A stretch of 64,000 nt of DNA, from the NCBI GenBank assembly GCA_965240325.2, contig OZ251223.1, positions 4,278,001 through 4,342,000 on the forward strand. The letters are read 5' to 3'. Both the position numbers and the translations under genes were made by a program. Each line of letters begins with the position of its first letter. Positions within the stretch are counted from its first letter, which is position 1. The stretch is from Rebecca billardiae RCC1528 (Eukaryota; Haptophyta). The notes under the pieces are model-generated. The model searched no databases. It saw nothing but the letters and a program-made list of their open reading frames with translations, and was not told the origin of the DNA. Shown piece after piece: positions 8,760 through 19,189 of the stretch.

Positions 8760-11700
8760 CTACTGCTCGTCGCCGCCACCGTGCGCCGGCGTCGCCGCCG
8801 CCTGCCGCTCCTCGCGCCAGCGCTTGCACTCGACCCTGTGCGTCGGCCACGCCGCCTTGAGGCACGCCTGCGAGCAGAAGACGACGCCTGAGCCCCGGCA
8901 CTTGGAGCACGCGGACAGGTTGGCCGTGCCGCCGCAGCCCGCGCACGCCTTGGTGCGCTCGCGCGCGCGCGATGCCTGCTCGCCCGCCGCGCGCCCGCCG
9001 TCGGCGAGCCCGACCATCGTGGGCGCCTGCGAGTGCAGCGTGGCCGGGCTCGTCTGCGTGAACTTGGACGCGTCGAGCGGCGAGGGCGGCGCGCGCAGCG
9101 CGCGCGCCAGCGCCGCGCGCGTGCGCTCCGCGTCGAACGCGAGCGGGTGGTACGCCGCATCGGGCCCGGAGAGGGCGGTCGCGCGGTCGACGCGCTGCCT
9201 GATCTCGTTGTACTTCCCCCACCACGCCGCGCTGCTCGGCGGGTCGCGCTGCGTCTGGAGCAGGTGGATGGGCCGCTCGGCCGGGTCGCCGCCCGCGTGC
9301 TCGGCCTCGGCCGGGCCCTCGGCCGCGCAGTCGGTCTGCGCTCCTGGCCAGAGGCCGTTCAGCTCGGCCGCGATGGCACAGACCGGGCCGCAGTCGACGG
9401 GCAGCGGCGCGCCCGCGCCGTCGAGCAGCCGCACGCCCGCGACGGCCACGCCGCCGCCCGGCGCGTCCTCGCCCGCGCTCGCGCGCTCCCTGAGCGCCGC
9501 GCACTGCACGAGGTGCGTGTGAGCGTCGCCGAGGTCGTAGACCCACTCGAGCGCGTCGGCGGGCGCGCGCAGCAGCTGGCCGACGCGCACCTTGGTGTCG
9601 GGGCAGAGGGCGCCGCCGTACCAGAGGCACTCGTGCATGCCGTCGACGGGGCGGCTGGTGCCGAGCGCGCTCAGCGGGTCCTCGCGCTCGGCTTGCGGCG
9701 CGGCGGGCCCGAAGCACAGCGGCATCGGCTCGACGTCGCCAAGCACCGCGTCGGGCGCAGCGCCCGCGCCCTCGAGCAGCGCGCGCGCGCCGCCCTCGCC
9801 GCAGCGCAGCCGGAACGCCCAGAGCTTGTAGTTGCGCGGCCAGCCGAGCGCGGGCGCGAGCACCTGGTCGGCGAGCTGGCGCAGGCTCATCTCCGCGGGC
9901 ACCTCGAGCTCGCGCCACGGGTGCGGGTGCACGCCGAGCAAGGAGACTCGCAGCACGAGCGCGCGCTCGGCGCGGCCCTCGGCGCGCGCGCCGCTTCCGC
10001 CGCCGCCGAGTGCGGAGATCACGGCGCGGTTGCGCTGTGCCGCGCGCGCGCGGCGCTCGGCCATCCAGTCGGAGACGCGCTGGGCCTCGGCGTGCCGGCC
10101 GCGCGCGCGGTTGGCGTCGAGGCTGCGCCTGTCGTACAGCGCCACGCGCCCGTGGCACTTGTCGCGCGCGCTCAGCGCGCTCATCAGTCGCTCCGCCTCG
10201 GCGCGCGTCGCCTCGCACTCGGAGGCGAGCGCGGCGGCGTCCGGCCACGCCGGCAGCGGCGTGCGGCCGCCGTCGAAGGTGAGGACGGGCACGCCGCACG
10301 CGCCCAGCTGCTGCAGCGCGTGCACGCCGCGCACGCTCAGCGGCCCGTCGTACACGTCGACCGCGCGCACCACGCCGCCGTCCTCGCCGCCCCGCCGCGT
10401 GAGCGTCGTCTGCACCGCGAGCGCGCGCGTGGCGCCACCGAAGCTGACGTCCGCGCGCTCGGCGCCGTGCGGGTGCGTGCGCGAGACGGCGGTGGTGCGC
10501 GGGTACGGCGGCGCGGCGCCGAGGGCGGAGAGCAGCCGCGCGTCGTGCGGGGAGAGCGCCGCCACGTCGACGCCGTCGAGGCGCTCGAGCTGCCGCAGCC
10601 GCACGCGCACGGTCGCGGCCGGCGCGCGCAGCTCGACGGCCGCGCGCGCGTCCGCGCCTTCGTGTGGCCGCGGCGGCCGGACGACGCGGCCGACGCGCGC
10701 GTTGAGCTCGGGGCGCGCGTCGAGGCGCGCGAGCGCGACGCGCGCGCCCGGCGCCCCCTCGCTCCACGGCGCGCCCAGCAGCGGCGCGCACACGCTGAGC
10801 ACGCACTCGTGGCACGCCTCCCACAGCTCGGGCGCCATCTGCCGCGCGCCCTCGTCCAGCTCGGACACGGCGGCAAAGCCGTAGCCGCCGACAACGAGCA
10901 AGCGGAGGGCGGGCGGGCGGGCGGCCCACGCGGGCGGCGGCGCGCGCGCCGAGGGGCGCGGCGGCGGCAGCGGCAGCACCATCGCGAGCGCGAGCGCGGG
11001 CATGCCCTCCTTGCCCGCGTCGCGCTGCCCCGCGTCCTGCGCCGCCGGCAGCCGCAGCCACAGCAGCGAGTCAGCGCAGAGCGCGTAGCAGTGGCGCAGG
11101 TAGCCCTCGCTCGACACGCGCGGGTCAAGCCCGCGCGCGCGCAGCCGCGCGAGCTCCCACGGCGGGCGGCGCTCGGCCGCCTCCGCCTCGCCCATCGCCT
11201 CGGGCACGCCCACCGTGCCGTTGTTGAAGTAGCCCCCGCACACGAGCACGAGCGGGCCCGCGCCCTCGGGGCCGCGCGCGCACGTCGCGCACGCGGCCTC
11301 GGAAAGGTCGCGCGGCCACTCGCCGAGGGCGGGCAGGCGCGTCCAGCGCTCGCGCGCGGCCGGCTCGCCCGGCGCCGCCGCGCCGCCCGGCCCGAGCGGC
11401 GGCCCGAAGCACCAGAAGTCGCCCACCGAGCGCACGCGCTCGCCGCCCAGCCCGAGCAGCTCGCCGCCGTACACGAACACGCGGCCGCGGTGGCTCCACG
11501 CGAGCGCGTGCCGCCGCGCGCTCGGAAGCGCGCCGCCGCCGGCCGAGCCGCGCGCGTCCTCGAGCGGGCGCCACTCGCGCGTGGCGAGGCGGTAGGCCCA
11601 CAGCCGCGGCAGCCCCTCGATCACGCCGCTCGCGCCGCTCCGCGGCCGGTCGCCGAAGCCCACCACCAGCTCGGCGGCCGCGCCCTCGCCGCGCACGCAG

Positions 11701-12638
11701 CCGATGCCGTGCTCGCGCGGCTCGGGCTCGGACGCGGCGAGGGCGCGCGCGCGCGAGCCGCCGCCGCCGCGGCCGGCGCGGGGCGTGGCGGGCGCGGGGC
11801 GGTGGAGGCGCGCCCACTCGAGCGCCTCCAGGTCGAAGCGCCACACCGCGCGGTCGGCCGGCGGCCCGTCCCACTCGCCCACGCGCCCGCCCCACAGCCA
11901 GAGCGCGCCGCCGTGCGCGACGAGCGTGCCGCCCGCGCGCGCCGACGGCGCCGACGTCGTGCCGCCCGCGTGCAGGCAGCGCCAGCACGGGCCGGCGTCG
12001 GTCGGCTCGAGGGCCCAGAGCGAGTTGTCCGCCACGCTGGGCAGCACCAGCCCGGGCGGGCCGAACTTGCTCCCCGAGAAGGCGTACAGCGCGCCGGACG
12101 CCGCGTCCGCCGCCCACGCGCGGTGGAAGAGCGCGCGCAGCCGCGGCGCGCGCGCCGCGCGCGGCGGCGGCGTGCCGTCGACGAGCGGGTGCGAGCTGTC
12201 CCAGAGGCCGCAGCGCGCCTCGATCGGCGCGAGCGACGCCACCGCCGACGCCGCCTGCGCAGCCTCGGCCGACGCGTGCTCGGCGGGCGTCGCGGCGGCG
12301 CGCTGCACCGCCATCGCCGCGAGGTCGCGCACAGAGTCGGGGTGCGCGAGGCCGCACGCGGTGACGCGGCGCTGGCGCAGCTTGAGGCGCAGCGCGGCCG
12401 CGTCGGCCGACGCGTCCTCGCCCAGCGCGTCGAGCGCCTCCGCCACCAGCGCCGCCACCTCGACCGCGCTCGCGCGGTGCACCGCGCACGCCGACAGGTT
12501 GCCAAGCAGCCGCGCGCGCTCGAGCCCCGCGGCGGGCGCGGCGGCGAGGGCGGCCTCGTACGCGGCGCCCGCCTCGACGAAGCTGCCCGAGCGGAACAGC
12601 TCGTTGCCGCGCGCCTTGTGCGCCTCCCAGCCGCCCAT
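8760..12638 (-). CDS. TPR / Kelch / pRiA4b-ORF3-like / MYND zinc-finger protein
   Basis: Single-exon 1,292-aa protein. The start is the ATG complementary to 12636-12638, with G at -3 and +4; upstream the frame stays open but is only Arg/Ala-rich. In order: TPR-like helices (residues ~2-110, WEAHKARGNELFRSGSFVEA, ERARLLGNLSACAVH); Kelch-type beta-propeller repeats (~165-590, e.g. GALYAFSGSKFGPP, ALWLWGGRVGEWDG, RVFVYGGELLGLG, RLLVVGGYGF); a poorly characterised middle; a plasmid pRiA4b ORF-3-like domain (~890-1045, VLRVSLLGVHPHPWRELEVP, then DALEWVYDLGDAHTHLV); and a C-terminal MYND zinc finger (1232-1271, CAGC...CSKC...FCSQAC...H..EC, all ligands present). MYND and TPR domains mediate protein contacts, so a scaffold or adaptor is likely, but no substrate can be named. 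The combination of all four domains is unusual. No introns are visible. Confidence 0.8.
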   Translation of the reverse strand: MGGWEAHKARGNELFRSGSFVEAGAAYEAALAAAPAAGLERARLLGNLSACAVHRASAVEVAALVAEALDALGEDASADAAALRLKLRQRRVTACGLAHPDSVRDLAAMAVQRAAATPAEHASAEAAQAASAVASLAPIEARCGLWDSSHPLVDGTPPPRAARAPRLRALFHRAWAADAASGALYAFSGSKFGPPGLVLPSVADNSLWALEPTDAGPCWRCLHAGGTTSAPSARAGGTLVAHGGALWLWGGRVGEWDGPPADRAVWRFDLEALEWARLHRPAPATPRAGRGGGGSRARALAASEPEPREHGIGCVRGEGAAAELVVGFGDRPRSGASGVIEGLPRLWAYRLATREWRPLEDARGSAGGGALPSARRHALAWSHRGRVFVYGGELLGLGGERVRSVGDFWCFGPPLGPGGAAAPGEPAARERWTRLPALGEWPRDLSEAACATCARGPEGAGPLVLVCGGYFNNGTVGVPEAMGEAEAAERRPPWELARLRARGLDPRVSSEGYLRHCYALCADSLLWLRLPAAQDAGQRDAGKEGMPALALAMVLPLPPPRPSARAPPPAWAARPPALRLLVVGGYGFAAVSELDEGARQMAPELWEACHECVLSVCAPLLGAPWSEGAPGARVALARLDARPELNARVGRVVRPPRPHEGADARAAVELRAPAATVRVRLRQLERLDGVDVAALSPHDARLLSALGAAPPYPRTTAVSRTHPHGAERADVSFGGATRALAVQTTLTRRGGEDGGVVRAVDVYDGPLSVRGVHALQQLGACGVPVLTFDGGRTPLPAWPDAAALASECEATRAEAERLMSALSARDKCHGRVALYDRRSLDANRARGRHAEAQRVSDWMAERRARAAQRNRAVISALGGGGSGARAEGRAERALVLRVSLLGVHPHPWRELEVPAEMSLRQLADQVLAPALGWPRNYKLWAFRLRCGEGGARALLEGAGAAPDAVLGDVEPMPLCFGPAAPQAEREDPLSALGTSRPVDGMHECLWYGGALCPDTKVRVGQLLRAPADALEWVYDLGDAHTHLVQCAALRERASAGEDAPGGGVAVAGVRLLDGAGAPLPVDCGPVCAIAAELNGLWPGAQTDCAAEGPAEAEHAGGDPAERPIHLLQTQRDPPSSAAWWGKYNEIRQRVDRATALSGPDAAYHPLAFDAERTRAALARALRAPPSPLDASKFTQTSPATLHSQAPTMVGLADGGRAAGEQASRARERTKACAGCGGTANLSACSKCRGSGVVFCSQACLKAAWPTHRVECKRWREERQAAATPAHGGGDEQ

Positions 12639-12998
12639 CGCCACCGGGCGAGCGCGCGTGCGGGCTGCGCGCGCGGTTTGCGCTCGCTCGCGCGGAGACG
12701 CGGACTCGCCAGCGCAGACTCCGGTCCGGGCGGCTGCTTGCCGCCCCTGCCGCCCTGCGTGCCCAGCACTGCCGGAGTGCCGGCCTGCCGCAGCCCGCCT
12801 GCGCAGCCCGCACGGCTCCTTGTACGGGCTACCCCACCCCTGCCCCGCCACCCGGACCGGCACGGTCGACCGGTCGTTACGACTCGAAGAGGCTGTCATC
12901 ATCGTTCAGCTGAGTAGCGCTCGAAGGCGCGCGCCATCCGTCAGCGCTAATACTATCAGCTGAACGATGACAGTTGAATAAGAAGCGCGCGCCATCCG
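12639..12998. other. Region between UNC93-like stop and MYND gene start
   Basis: About 360 bp on the minus strand: downstream of the UNC93-like gene and upstream of the MYND gene. It holds a 15-bp inverted repeat and a 19-bp direct repeat (listed separately) and presumably the MYND promoter. No ORF is credible. Confidence 0.5.
12899..12970. repeat. Perfect 15-bp inverted repeat, 42-bp spacer
   Basis: tcatcgttcagctga at 12899-12913 and its exact reverse complement tcagctgaacgatga at 12956-12970. It could form a hairpin in the transcript of the upstream minus-strand UNC93-like gene, or be a two-sided protein site or the ends of a tiny MITE-like insertion. Confidence 0.6.
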
Positions 12999-13003
12999 TC
13001 AGC
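12927..13003. repeat. 19-bp direct repeat pair overlapping a stop codon
   Basis: gcgcgcgccatccgtcagc occurs at 12927-12945 and 12985-13003. The second copy contains the stop codon (complement of 12999-13001) and nearby sequence of the UNC93-like gene; the first copy lies 58 bp further downstream of that gene. It interleaves with the 15-bp inverted repeat. Confidence 0.6.
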
Positions 13004-14677
13004 TACCGGCCACAGCCCGCCGGGACGATTCGTCGTCCTGGACCTGGGAGCCTCGGGGCTCAGGCTGCGCCGGCCCGTCCGCCAGCACCGGCACGTGCGC
13101 ACTGCCGCCACCACCGCCGCCGCTGCTGTCGTGGCCGTCCTCTCCGCCGCCGGGGATCAGGCTCTCGTACAGCGCCGCCTGCTCGCGCCGCTGGCGCACG
13201 TGCATGGCGGCGGCCGCCGCGTACCCGAGCACGGCGAGCACGACGTTCACGAGGCACGTCGCGCCCATCGCCAGCGGGCGCGCGCCCGCGTGCGGGATGA
13301 GCGAAGGGAACGCGAAGTAACCGACGGTGCTCGCCAGCCCGCTCTGCATGATCGTGTTGGCGAACGCGCCCTCGCGGTTGTCCGAGAAGAGGTCGGCGAT
13401 CAGCGCGCGGTTCGGCCCCTCCCAGATCGCCCGCCCCACGCCGTGCGCCGCGTACAGCGCCAGCAGCGGGCGCCAGTGCCCGAGGGTGCTCGGTGAGAAG
13501 AGCAGCAGCGCCAACACCTCCGCGCCGAACATCGCCGCGCCGAGCTGGAGCACGGGGCCCTTGCCCACACGCGCGGAGAGCCAGGAGATGGGGAGCGAGC
13601 ACGCCGTCGCCACGCCCGAGATGACGGACGTGAGCACGCCGATCGTCGGAGCGCCTGTGGCCGCCGCCGCCGGCGCCGGCGCGTGACGCGCGCGCGAGGG
13701 CGCGCGGCCGGGCGGTGCGGTGCGCGCTCGTGGGCGCGCGCGCGCGACGCGCCGGCTCTGGGCGGTCGCGCGGCCCTCGGGCGCGGCGGCGCGCTCGGCG
13801 CGCCCCTCGCGCCGCGCGCACCCATCGTCGTCTTGACCAGCACGCCGTTCACGTAGAAGTTCATCAGCGACGCCATGAAGCCGAACGCCGTGTTGATGGG
13901 CGCGAGCAGCAGGATCTTGGGATCCCGCTGCATCAGCGCGAGCGCGAGCAGCAGCTTGGGCGAGCCGGGCTCGGCGCGGGGCGCGGCGCGCGCGGCGGGG
14001 GGCGCGCCCGGCGGCGGCTGCGCCTCGCGCAGCGGGCGCACGAGCAGCATCCCCACCGACGCGCCCAGCGCGACGCACGTGTAGATCACGAACAGCGCGG
14101 TGGGCGCGCGCTCCCAGCCCGGCCGCGAGAGCACAAACGAGCTCACCAGCTTGAGGCCGAGCTCGAGGCCGAGGTAGAGCGTGGCGAAGACGCCGGAGAG
14201 GAAGGCGGTCGCCGTCTCGCGCTCGACCTGCAGCGTGTACGCGTACAGCTCCGCCGCGCGGCCGAAGAAGTCGCCCTGCGCCGTCCAGTTCCAGCCGGCC
14301 GCCAGCCCGCCGAGCGCGGCGCCAAACAGCACCGCCGGCCAGCGCAGGCTCGGGCAGACGAGCGCGACGGCGTAGCTGCCCACGTACGCGCAGTACAGGA
14401 AGAGCCCCCAGTCCAGCGCGCCCTTCGAGCCGAGCCGGCGCACCACGTCGGGCGCGAGCAGCAGCGCGGTGAGCGTGTAGAAGGCGTACAGCACGCCCGA
14501 CGAGTACCCGCCCAGCTTGGGGCCGAGCTGCGCGGAGGCGAGGGCGAGGCACGAGGTGACGCAGCCGTGGTTGAGGGAGAAGCAGAGCGACATCATCACG
14601 AAGTTGAGGAGGATGCCGCCGGCCGTCGGCGGAAGAGACGCGCCTCGGCCGCGCGCGCCCATCGACATCGTCGCCAT
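12999..14677 (-). CDS. UNC93-like major facilitator superfamily protein
   Basis: 503 aa from two exons (14677-13822 and 13654-12999) over a 167-bp GT-AG intron in phase 1; splicing gives KTTMG|APTIGVL. Roughly 11-12 hydrophobic helices are visible. Family signals are GGYSSGVLYAFYTLTALLLA followed by PDVVRRLGSKGALDWGL, the central WNWTAQGDFFGRAAELYAYT..ERETATAFLSGVFATLY, and the C-terminal GRAIWEGPNRALIADLFSDN. These match the UNC93/DUF895 branch of the MFS: the animal member UNC93B1 is an intracellular trafficking partner, while plant and fungal members are putative transporters. The substrate is unknown. The start at 14677 (MATMSMGARGRG) leaves a short soluble leader. The tail is acidic and Gly-rich. 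Its 5' end faces the Sec7 gene, so the two probably share a promoter region. Confidence 0.82.
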
Positions 14678-15014
14678 GGCGGATGGGCGTGTACGGTTGG
14701 CCGCTTGATTCAGACTTCAGACTTTGGCAGCCTCAGGAGGGCGGCTTTTCCGCGACCGCCATTGGTCCCGCCAGGTTGGACCTTGGCGGTGCCTCGGCGC
14801 CAGCACGCTGCGCCTCGCAGCTGCTGGCCCGGGCGATGGCGAGGGACAGGACGTCCCCCCGAGCGGCGAATGGCGGCGAGCCCACGCCCACTCGCAGAGA
14901 CGAGAGTGCGCGCCTGCCGCGCGTGCGCGGCGTGGCTCTTGCCCCGTGCGGCGCCGGCGGCTGACCGGCGGCCTGCGCGCCGCACGCCGCGCAGGGGTGC
15001 TGAGCACGGGCGAG
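14678..15014. promoter_or_regulatory. Probable shared promoter region, UNC93-like / Sec7-TBC genes
   Basis: 337 bp between divergent start codons. The plus frame of the Sec7 gene is open from 14724, so part of this could be coding if an upstream ATG is used. A less GC-rich patch (ttgattcagacttcagactttggc, split as ttgattcag near 14704 and actttggc near 14721) lies next to the UNC93-like start. No canonical TATA box is seen. Confidence 0.4.
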
Positions 15015-18000
15015 ATGAGGATCGAGCTCCCGGGCGAGGACGTGAAGACCGACGAGGCGGGTGCCAGCCCGCCGGACAGGCGCTTCTCCTCCTCCTCGCA
15101 CTCGTCCGCGGGCTGGCGGCCGTCGTGCTCGCGCTCGCAGACCGTGCCGCTGCCGCGCAGGATGAGCGGCCCGGGCTCGGAGGCGGAGGGCGCGCGCGCG
15201 GAGGCCGGCTCGCCCACCTCCTCCCCCACCCTGCCGCCCGCGCCCGCGCCCGCGCCGCGCGCGCCCAGCCCGCCGCCGGGCGTGCAGACCATCCACGAGG
15301 GCAGCAGCCTGCTGAGCGTGAGCATGCGCGCCGACTCGCCGCCGCTCGGCGAGGGGGTGGCGTCCGAGAGCGAGGCGACGGTGCGGCGGCGCTCGCTCTT
15401 CCGCCGCTCCGCCTCGTACGACGCGTCGTACGGCTCGAGCCTCGGCCTCGAGGCGCTGCTCGGCGAGGCCGCGGCCGCCGACTCGTCCGAGCGGCTGCAT
15501 GCGGAGGTGGAGCGCCGCATGAGCCGGCCGCTGCCCGAGCTCGAGCTGGAGGGGCCGCACTCCGCGCCGCCGCTCGGGCGGTCGCGCGCGCGGGTGCGGC
15601 TGCGCGGCGCGCCGAGCGTGCGCCGCTGGCAGCCCGCGCACCGGCGCGACATCACCTTCGACTTCCGCGCCGTGAGCCCGCACGAGTCGGAGGTGCTCGG
15701 CCGCGCGCTGCCGCCCTCGCTCGGCCGCGCGCGCGCCGACTCGCTGTCGGGCGGCTCGGACTACGCGTCGCTCGTGCGGCGCGCGGCGATGCGGCCCGAG
15801 CCCAACGCCGCGCGCTGCTCCGCGCAGTACTGGACCGACGCCGCGCGCGCGCGCGACGTGGGCGACGCGGTGAAGCGCTTCAACGCCAAGCCGCGCGACG
15901 GGCTCGAGCTGCTGCGCGCGCGCGGGCTGCTGGCGGCCGAGCCGCCGCCGGGCGAGGGCGCGGACGCGGCGGGCGGCGTGGACGCGGCGGACGCGCAGGC
16001 GATCGCGACGTTCCTGCACGCGGCGCGCGGGCTGAGCAAGCAGCGCATCGGCGACTTCCTCGGCGAGCCCACCGCGCAGTCGGGCGCGGTGCTCAAGTTC
16101 TACACGCAGGCGCTGGAGCTCGAGGGGCTGCCGTTCGTGGGGGCGCTGCGCGCGTTCCTCACGCCGTTCCGGCTGCCGGGCGAGGCGCAGAAGATCGACC
16201 GGATCATGCAGGCGTTCTCCGCGCACTACCACACCTCCAACCCCGCCGTCTTCTCGTGCGAGGACACGGCGTACGTGTTCGCGTTCTCGCTGATCATGCT
16301 CAACACGGACGCGCACTCGACGCACGTGCAGCGCAAGATGACCGAGGACGAGTTCGTGCGGAACAACCGCGGGATCGACCGCGGGGCGGACCTGCCGGCG
16401 GAGGTGCTGCGCGCGGCGTACGCCGACATCCGGCGCACGGAGATCAAGACGACCACGCAGTTCGAGGAGCTCACGCAGGCCGAGCTGCTCGCGTGGCTCG
16501 CGCAGGGCTCGGTGTTCACAAAGTACACGCACGGCCGCGTGGGCGCGGTCAAGTCGCCGCGGCACGAGATCAAGCTGTGGATCGAGCGGGACACGCTGTG
16601 CTACGTCTCGCTCTCGCGGCGCTCGGGGCTGGAGAAGGCGGTGGGCGGCGCCGCGCCGCGCGAGAAGCGCGTGCCGCTGCACGAGATCCGAGAAGTGCTC
16701 GTCGGCGCCAACTCGGTCGTGCTGCGCCGCCGGCGCTCGCGCGAGGGCCAGCTCCGCGCCGACCTGTTCTTCTCGCTCGTGACGGGCGCGCGCACGCTCG
16801 ACCTGCACGCGGGCAGCCCCGAGCTCGCCGACTTCTGGGTGCGCTACTTCCGGCAGGTGGTGGAGCGCTCGCGCCTCGAGGCGACCGCGCGGCGCATCGC
16901 GCTGCGCGCGCAGCCGCGCGAGGCGTTTGTGGAGATGGCGGAGCGCGTGTGGGCGGCGGAGATCCTGCCCGCGTGGGAGGCGCAGCGCGGGCTGGAGCGC
17001 ACGCGCACGCTGTGGTGGGAGGGGGTGCCGCCCTCGCAGCGCGGGCACGTGTGGCTGCACGCGCTCGGCGCGCACCCGAGCCAGCGCGCGGACGCGGGCG
17101 GCGCGGGCGGCGCGCCCGCCGCCGAGCTCGAGCGACTCCGGCCGTTCGGCGCTTCGCACGGCGCCCCGCCCGCCCCGCCCGAGGGGTCGGCGCTGCACGG
17201 GCTGCTGCAGGGCGCGGGCGCGTGGCTCGACTCCGTGCTGCCGCGCGCCATGGCCGAGCTCTTCAGCCTGTACGGGTGAGGCGCGCCGAGCGCGGCGCGC
17301 GACCGCGCCGACGCGCGACGCGCGACAGCGCCGACGCGCGCCGCGCGCGCGCGCTCACGCGCGCGCGCGCGCGCGCCCGGCCGCGTGCCCCCTGTGCGCC
17401 CTCTGCGCGCGGCGGGCGCGCAGCCAGCCCTCCTCTCCGCTGCGGCGCGACGCGCTGGCCCTGCTCGGCGCGCTGGCCAGCGAGGCGGCCGAGGGCGGCC
17501 GTCCGGAGGAGTGGGTGCGCGAGCTCGCGCCGGACGCGCCGCTGCTGGGCGGCATGCTGCTGATTCACCTCGAGCCAGCGCTCGCGTACCGCGCGCTGCG
17601 CATACTCGTGCTCGAGCGCACGCCCGGCGGCGCGCACGCCGCCGAGCGCGAGTGGCGCAACCGCGGTGCGCGCGCGCGCCGCCGCGCCGCGCCGCGCGCG
17701 CGCGCCCGCGCCGCGCGCGCCCACGCGCGCGCCCGCCCCGCGCGCGCGCCGCGCGCCCGCGTGCCGCGTGCCGCCGCTGCCGCCGCCGCTGCCGCCGCCG
17801 CCGCTGCCGCCGCCGCGCGCACGCAGGCTTCACGCGCGTGCTCACGCAGGAGCTGCCCGCGCTCGAGCACTGCCTCTCCGCGCTCGGCGTGCCGCCCGGC
17901 TCGTACTTCAGCCGCTGGCTGCGCGCCATGTTCGTGCACGTGCTGCCGCTCGAGACGTGCAGCCGGCTGTGGGACTGCTACTTCCGAGACGGGGAGGCGC

Positions 18001-18643
18001 TGCTGTGGCGCGCCGCGCTCGAGCTGCTGCGGCTGCGCGCGCACACCATCATCGGCGAGTGCTCGCGCGACGCGAACGCGGCGGTGCGCCTGCTCAACGC
18101 GCCCGTCGACCCGGAGGAGATCTCGGAGGCGGTGCGCGCACAGGCCGCGCCGCGCGCGCCCGCCGCGCACGCCGCCCCCGCCGCGCACGCCGCGCACGCC
18201 GCGCACGCCGACGGGGCCGCGCACGCTCAACGGCCCGCTGCGCGCGCACGCCCCCGCCCCGCCCTCCGCTCGGCGCGCAGCGCCTCTTCAAGAGCATGCA
18301 CGAGCACGAGGGCGCGATGAGCGAGTGGCTGCCCCTGCTGCAGCAGCGGCTGCCGCTGCCCGAGCTGTGCTTCGACCTGCACGCCAACGCGCACGGCGCG
18401 GGGCAGCGCTCGCGCGGCACCTCCCTGTCTGTCTCGGACGCGGAGGACACCGAGGAGGGCGAGGGGCTCGAGCACTCGAGGCTCTCGACCGCGACCACCG
18501 AGACCGAGCGCACCGTCGACGACGACTTTGCCCGGCAGCAGGCGCACGCGGCACCGATGGTCTCGCCGGGCGCGGCGCCGCCGTGGAAGCCGGCGCTGCT
18601 GTCGCCGCGCGAGAACGGCGGCCGGCCGGCGCGCCCGTCATGA
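15015..18643 (+). CDS. Sec7-PH-TBC fusion protein (ARF GEF domain plus Rab-GAP-type domain)
   Basis: 1,056 aa from four exons: 15015-17275, 17424-17665, 17827-18131 and 18281-18643 (phases 2, 1, 0; all GT-AG). Residues ~1-320 are a Ser/Arg/Pro-rich, probably disordered region. The Sec7 domain (~320-480) has the catalytic glutamic finger in FRLPGEAQKIDRIM (Glu390) and motif 2 YVFAFSLIMLNTDAHSTHVQ, so ARF-GTP exchange activity is likely. A PH domain follows (~498-622, HEIKLWIERDTLCYVSL ... DFWVRYFRQVVER). The TBC region starts at TLWWEGVPPSQRGHVWLHAL and ends with SYFSRWLRAMFVHVLPLE and CSRLWDCYFRDGEALLWRAA, but I cannot find the IxxDxxR and YxQG dual-finger motifs. The C terminus (exon 4) is acidic and Ser-rich. 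It probably links ARF activation to Rab signalling at endomembranes. A start at 14724 would add 97 low-quality residues, so 15015 is preferred. Confidence 0.82.
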
Positions 18644-19189
18644 CTGCGGGCAAGCGCCGCGCCCGGAGAGCGCCGCTCGGATGGGCTCAGGCTGACCAGG
18701 AGCACTGTCGCGCGCGGCGCGCGGGTGGCCCGCGCCGTGTAACCTGAACAGCTGGGACGCTCGGCCTGACCCGAGCCGCGCCAACTGTCAGTGCCCGACC
18801 GTACTCAGCCCGGACTCGGGCGCGGCGGGCCGCGGGCGCGGCGTCGGCGCGTCGCGGCCGCGAGAGAGTGCTGCACGTCGAGCAGTCCTGTCGAGACCTG
18901 TCGGCCGGGTAGGCGTGGAAAGGTGGCCGTGGGTGACAGTGCTCCGAGGCTCTCCCGCCGACAAGCGGCAAAACCACCGTTGCGCGGCAAATGCGTCGGT
19001 CGCTCGTCAGCCGACAACTACGCCAACATCCCCATGTTCGTGATCGTGCCGCGCCGCCATCGTGGCGGTCGTACTTCGACTGCTGTAGTGCTGTGCGAGC
19101 GCTCGCACCGAGCACGCTTGCAACGGCGGGCAAGGGCGGCGCGCCCGACGACGCGCGTGGCAGCGCGGGCGCGGCCCTCTCTCGGCGCC
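18644..19189. other. Intergenic region Sec7-TBC / BBS2
   Basis: 546 bp between tandem genes. No ORF with protein-like composition, no RNA gene and no repeat was recognised. It should contain the BBS2 promoter. Confidence 0.5.

Noticed and set aside
9033-12917. 1,294-codon plus-strand frame opposite the MYND gene.
   Set aside because: Arg/Ala/His-rich antisense shadow with no domain; the minus frame carries TPR, Kelch, pRiA4b-like and MYND motifs.
14724-15014. N-terminal extension of the Sec7-TBC protein from an ATG at 14724.
   Set aside because: The 97 extra residues are Arg/Ala-rich without features and would start 47 bp from the divergent UNC93-like start; kept only as an alternative start.
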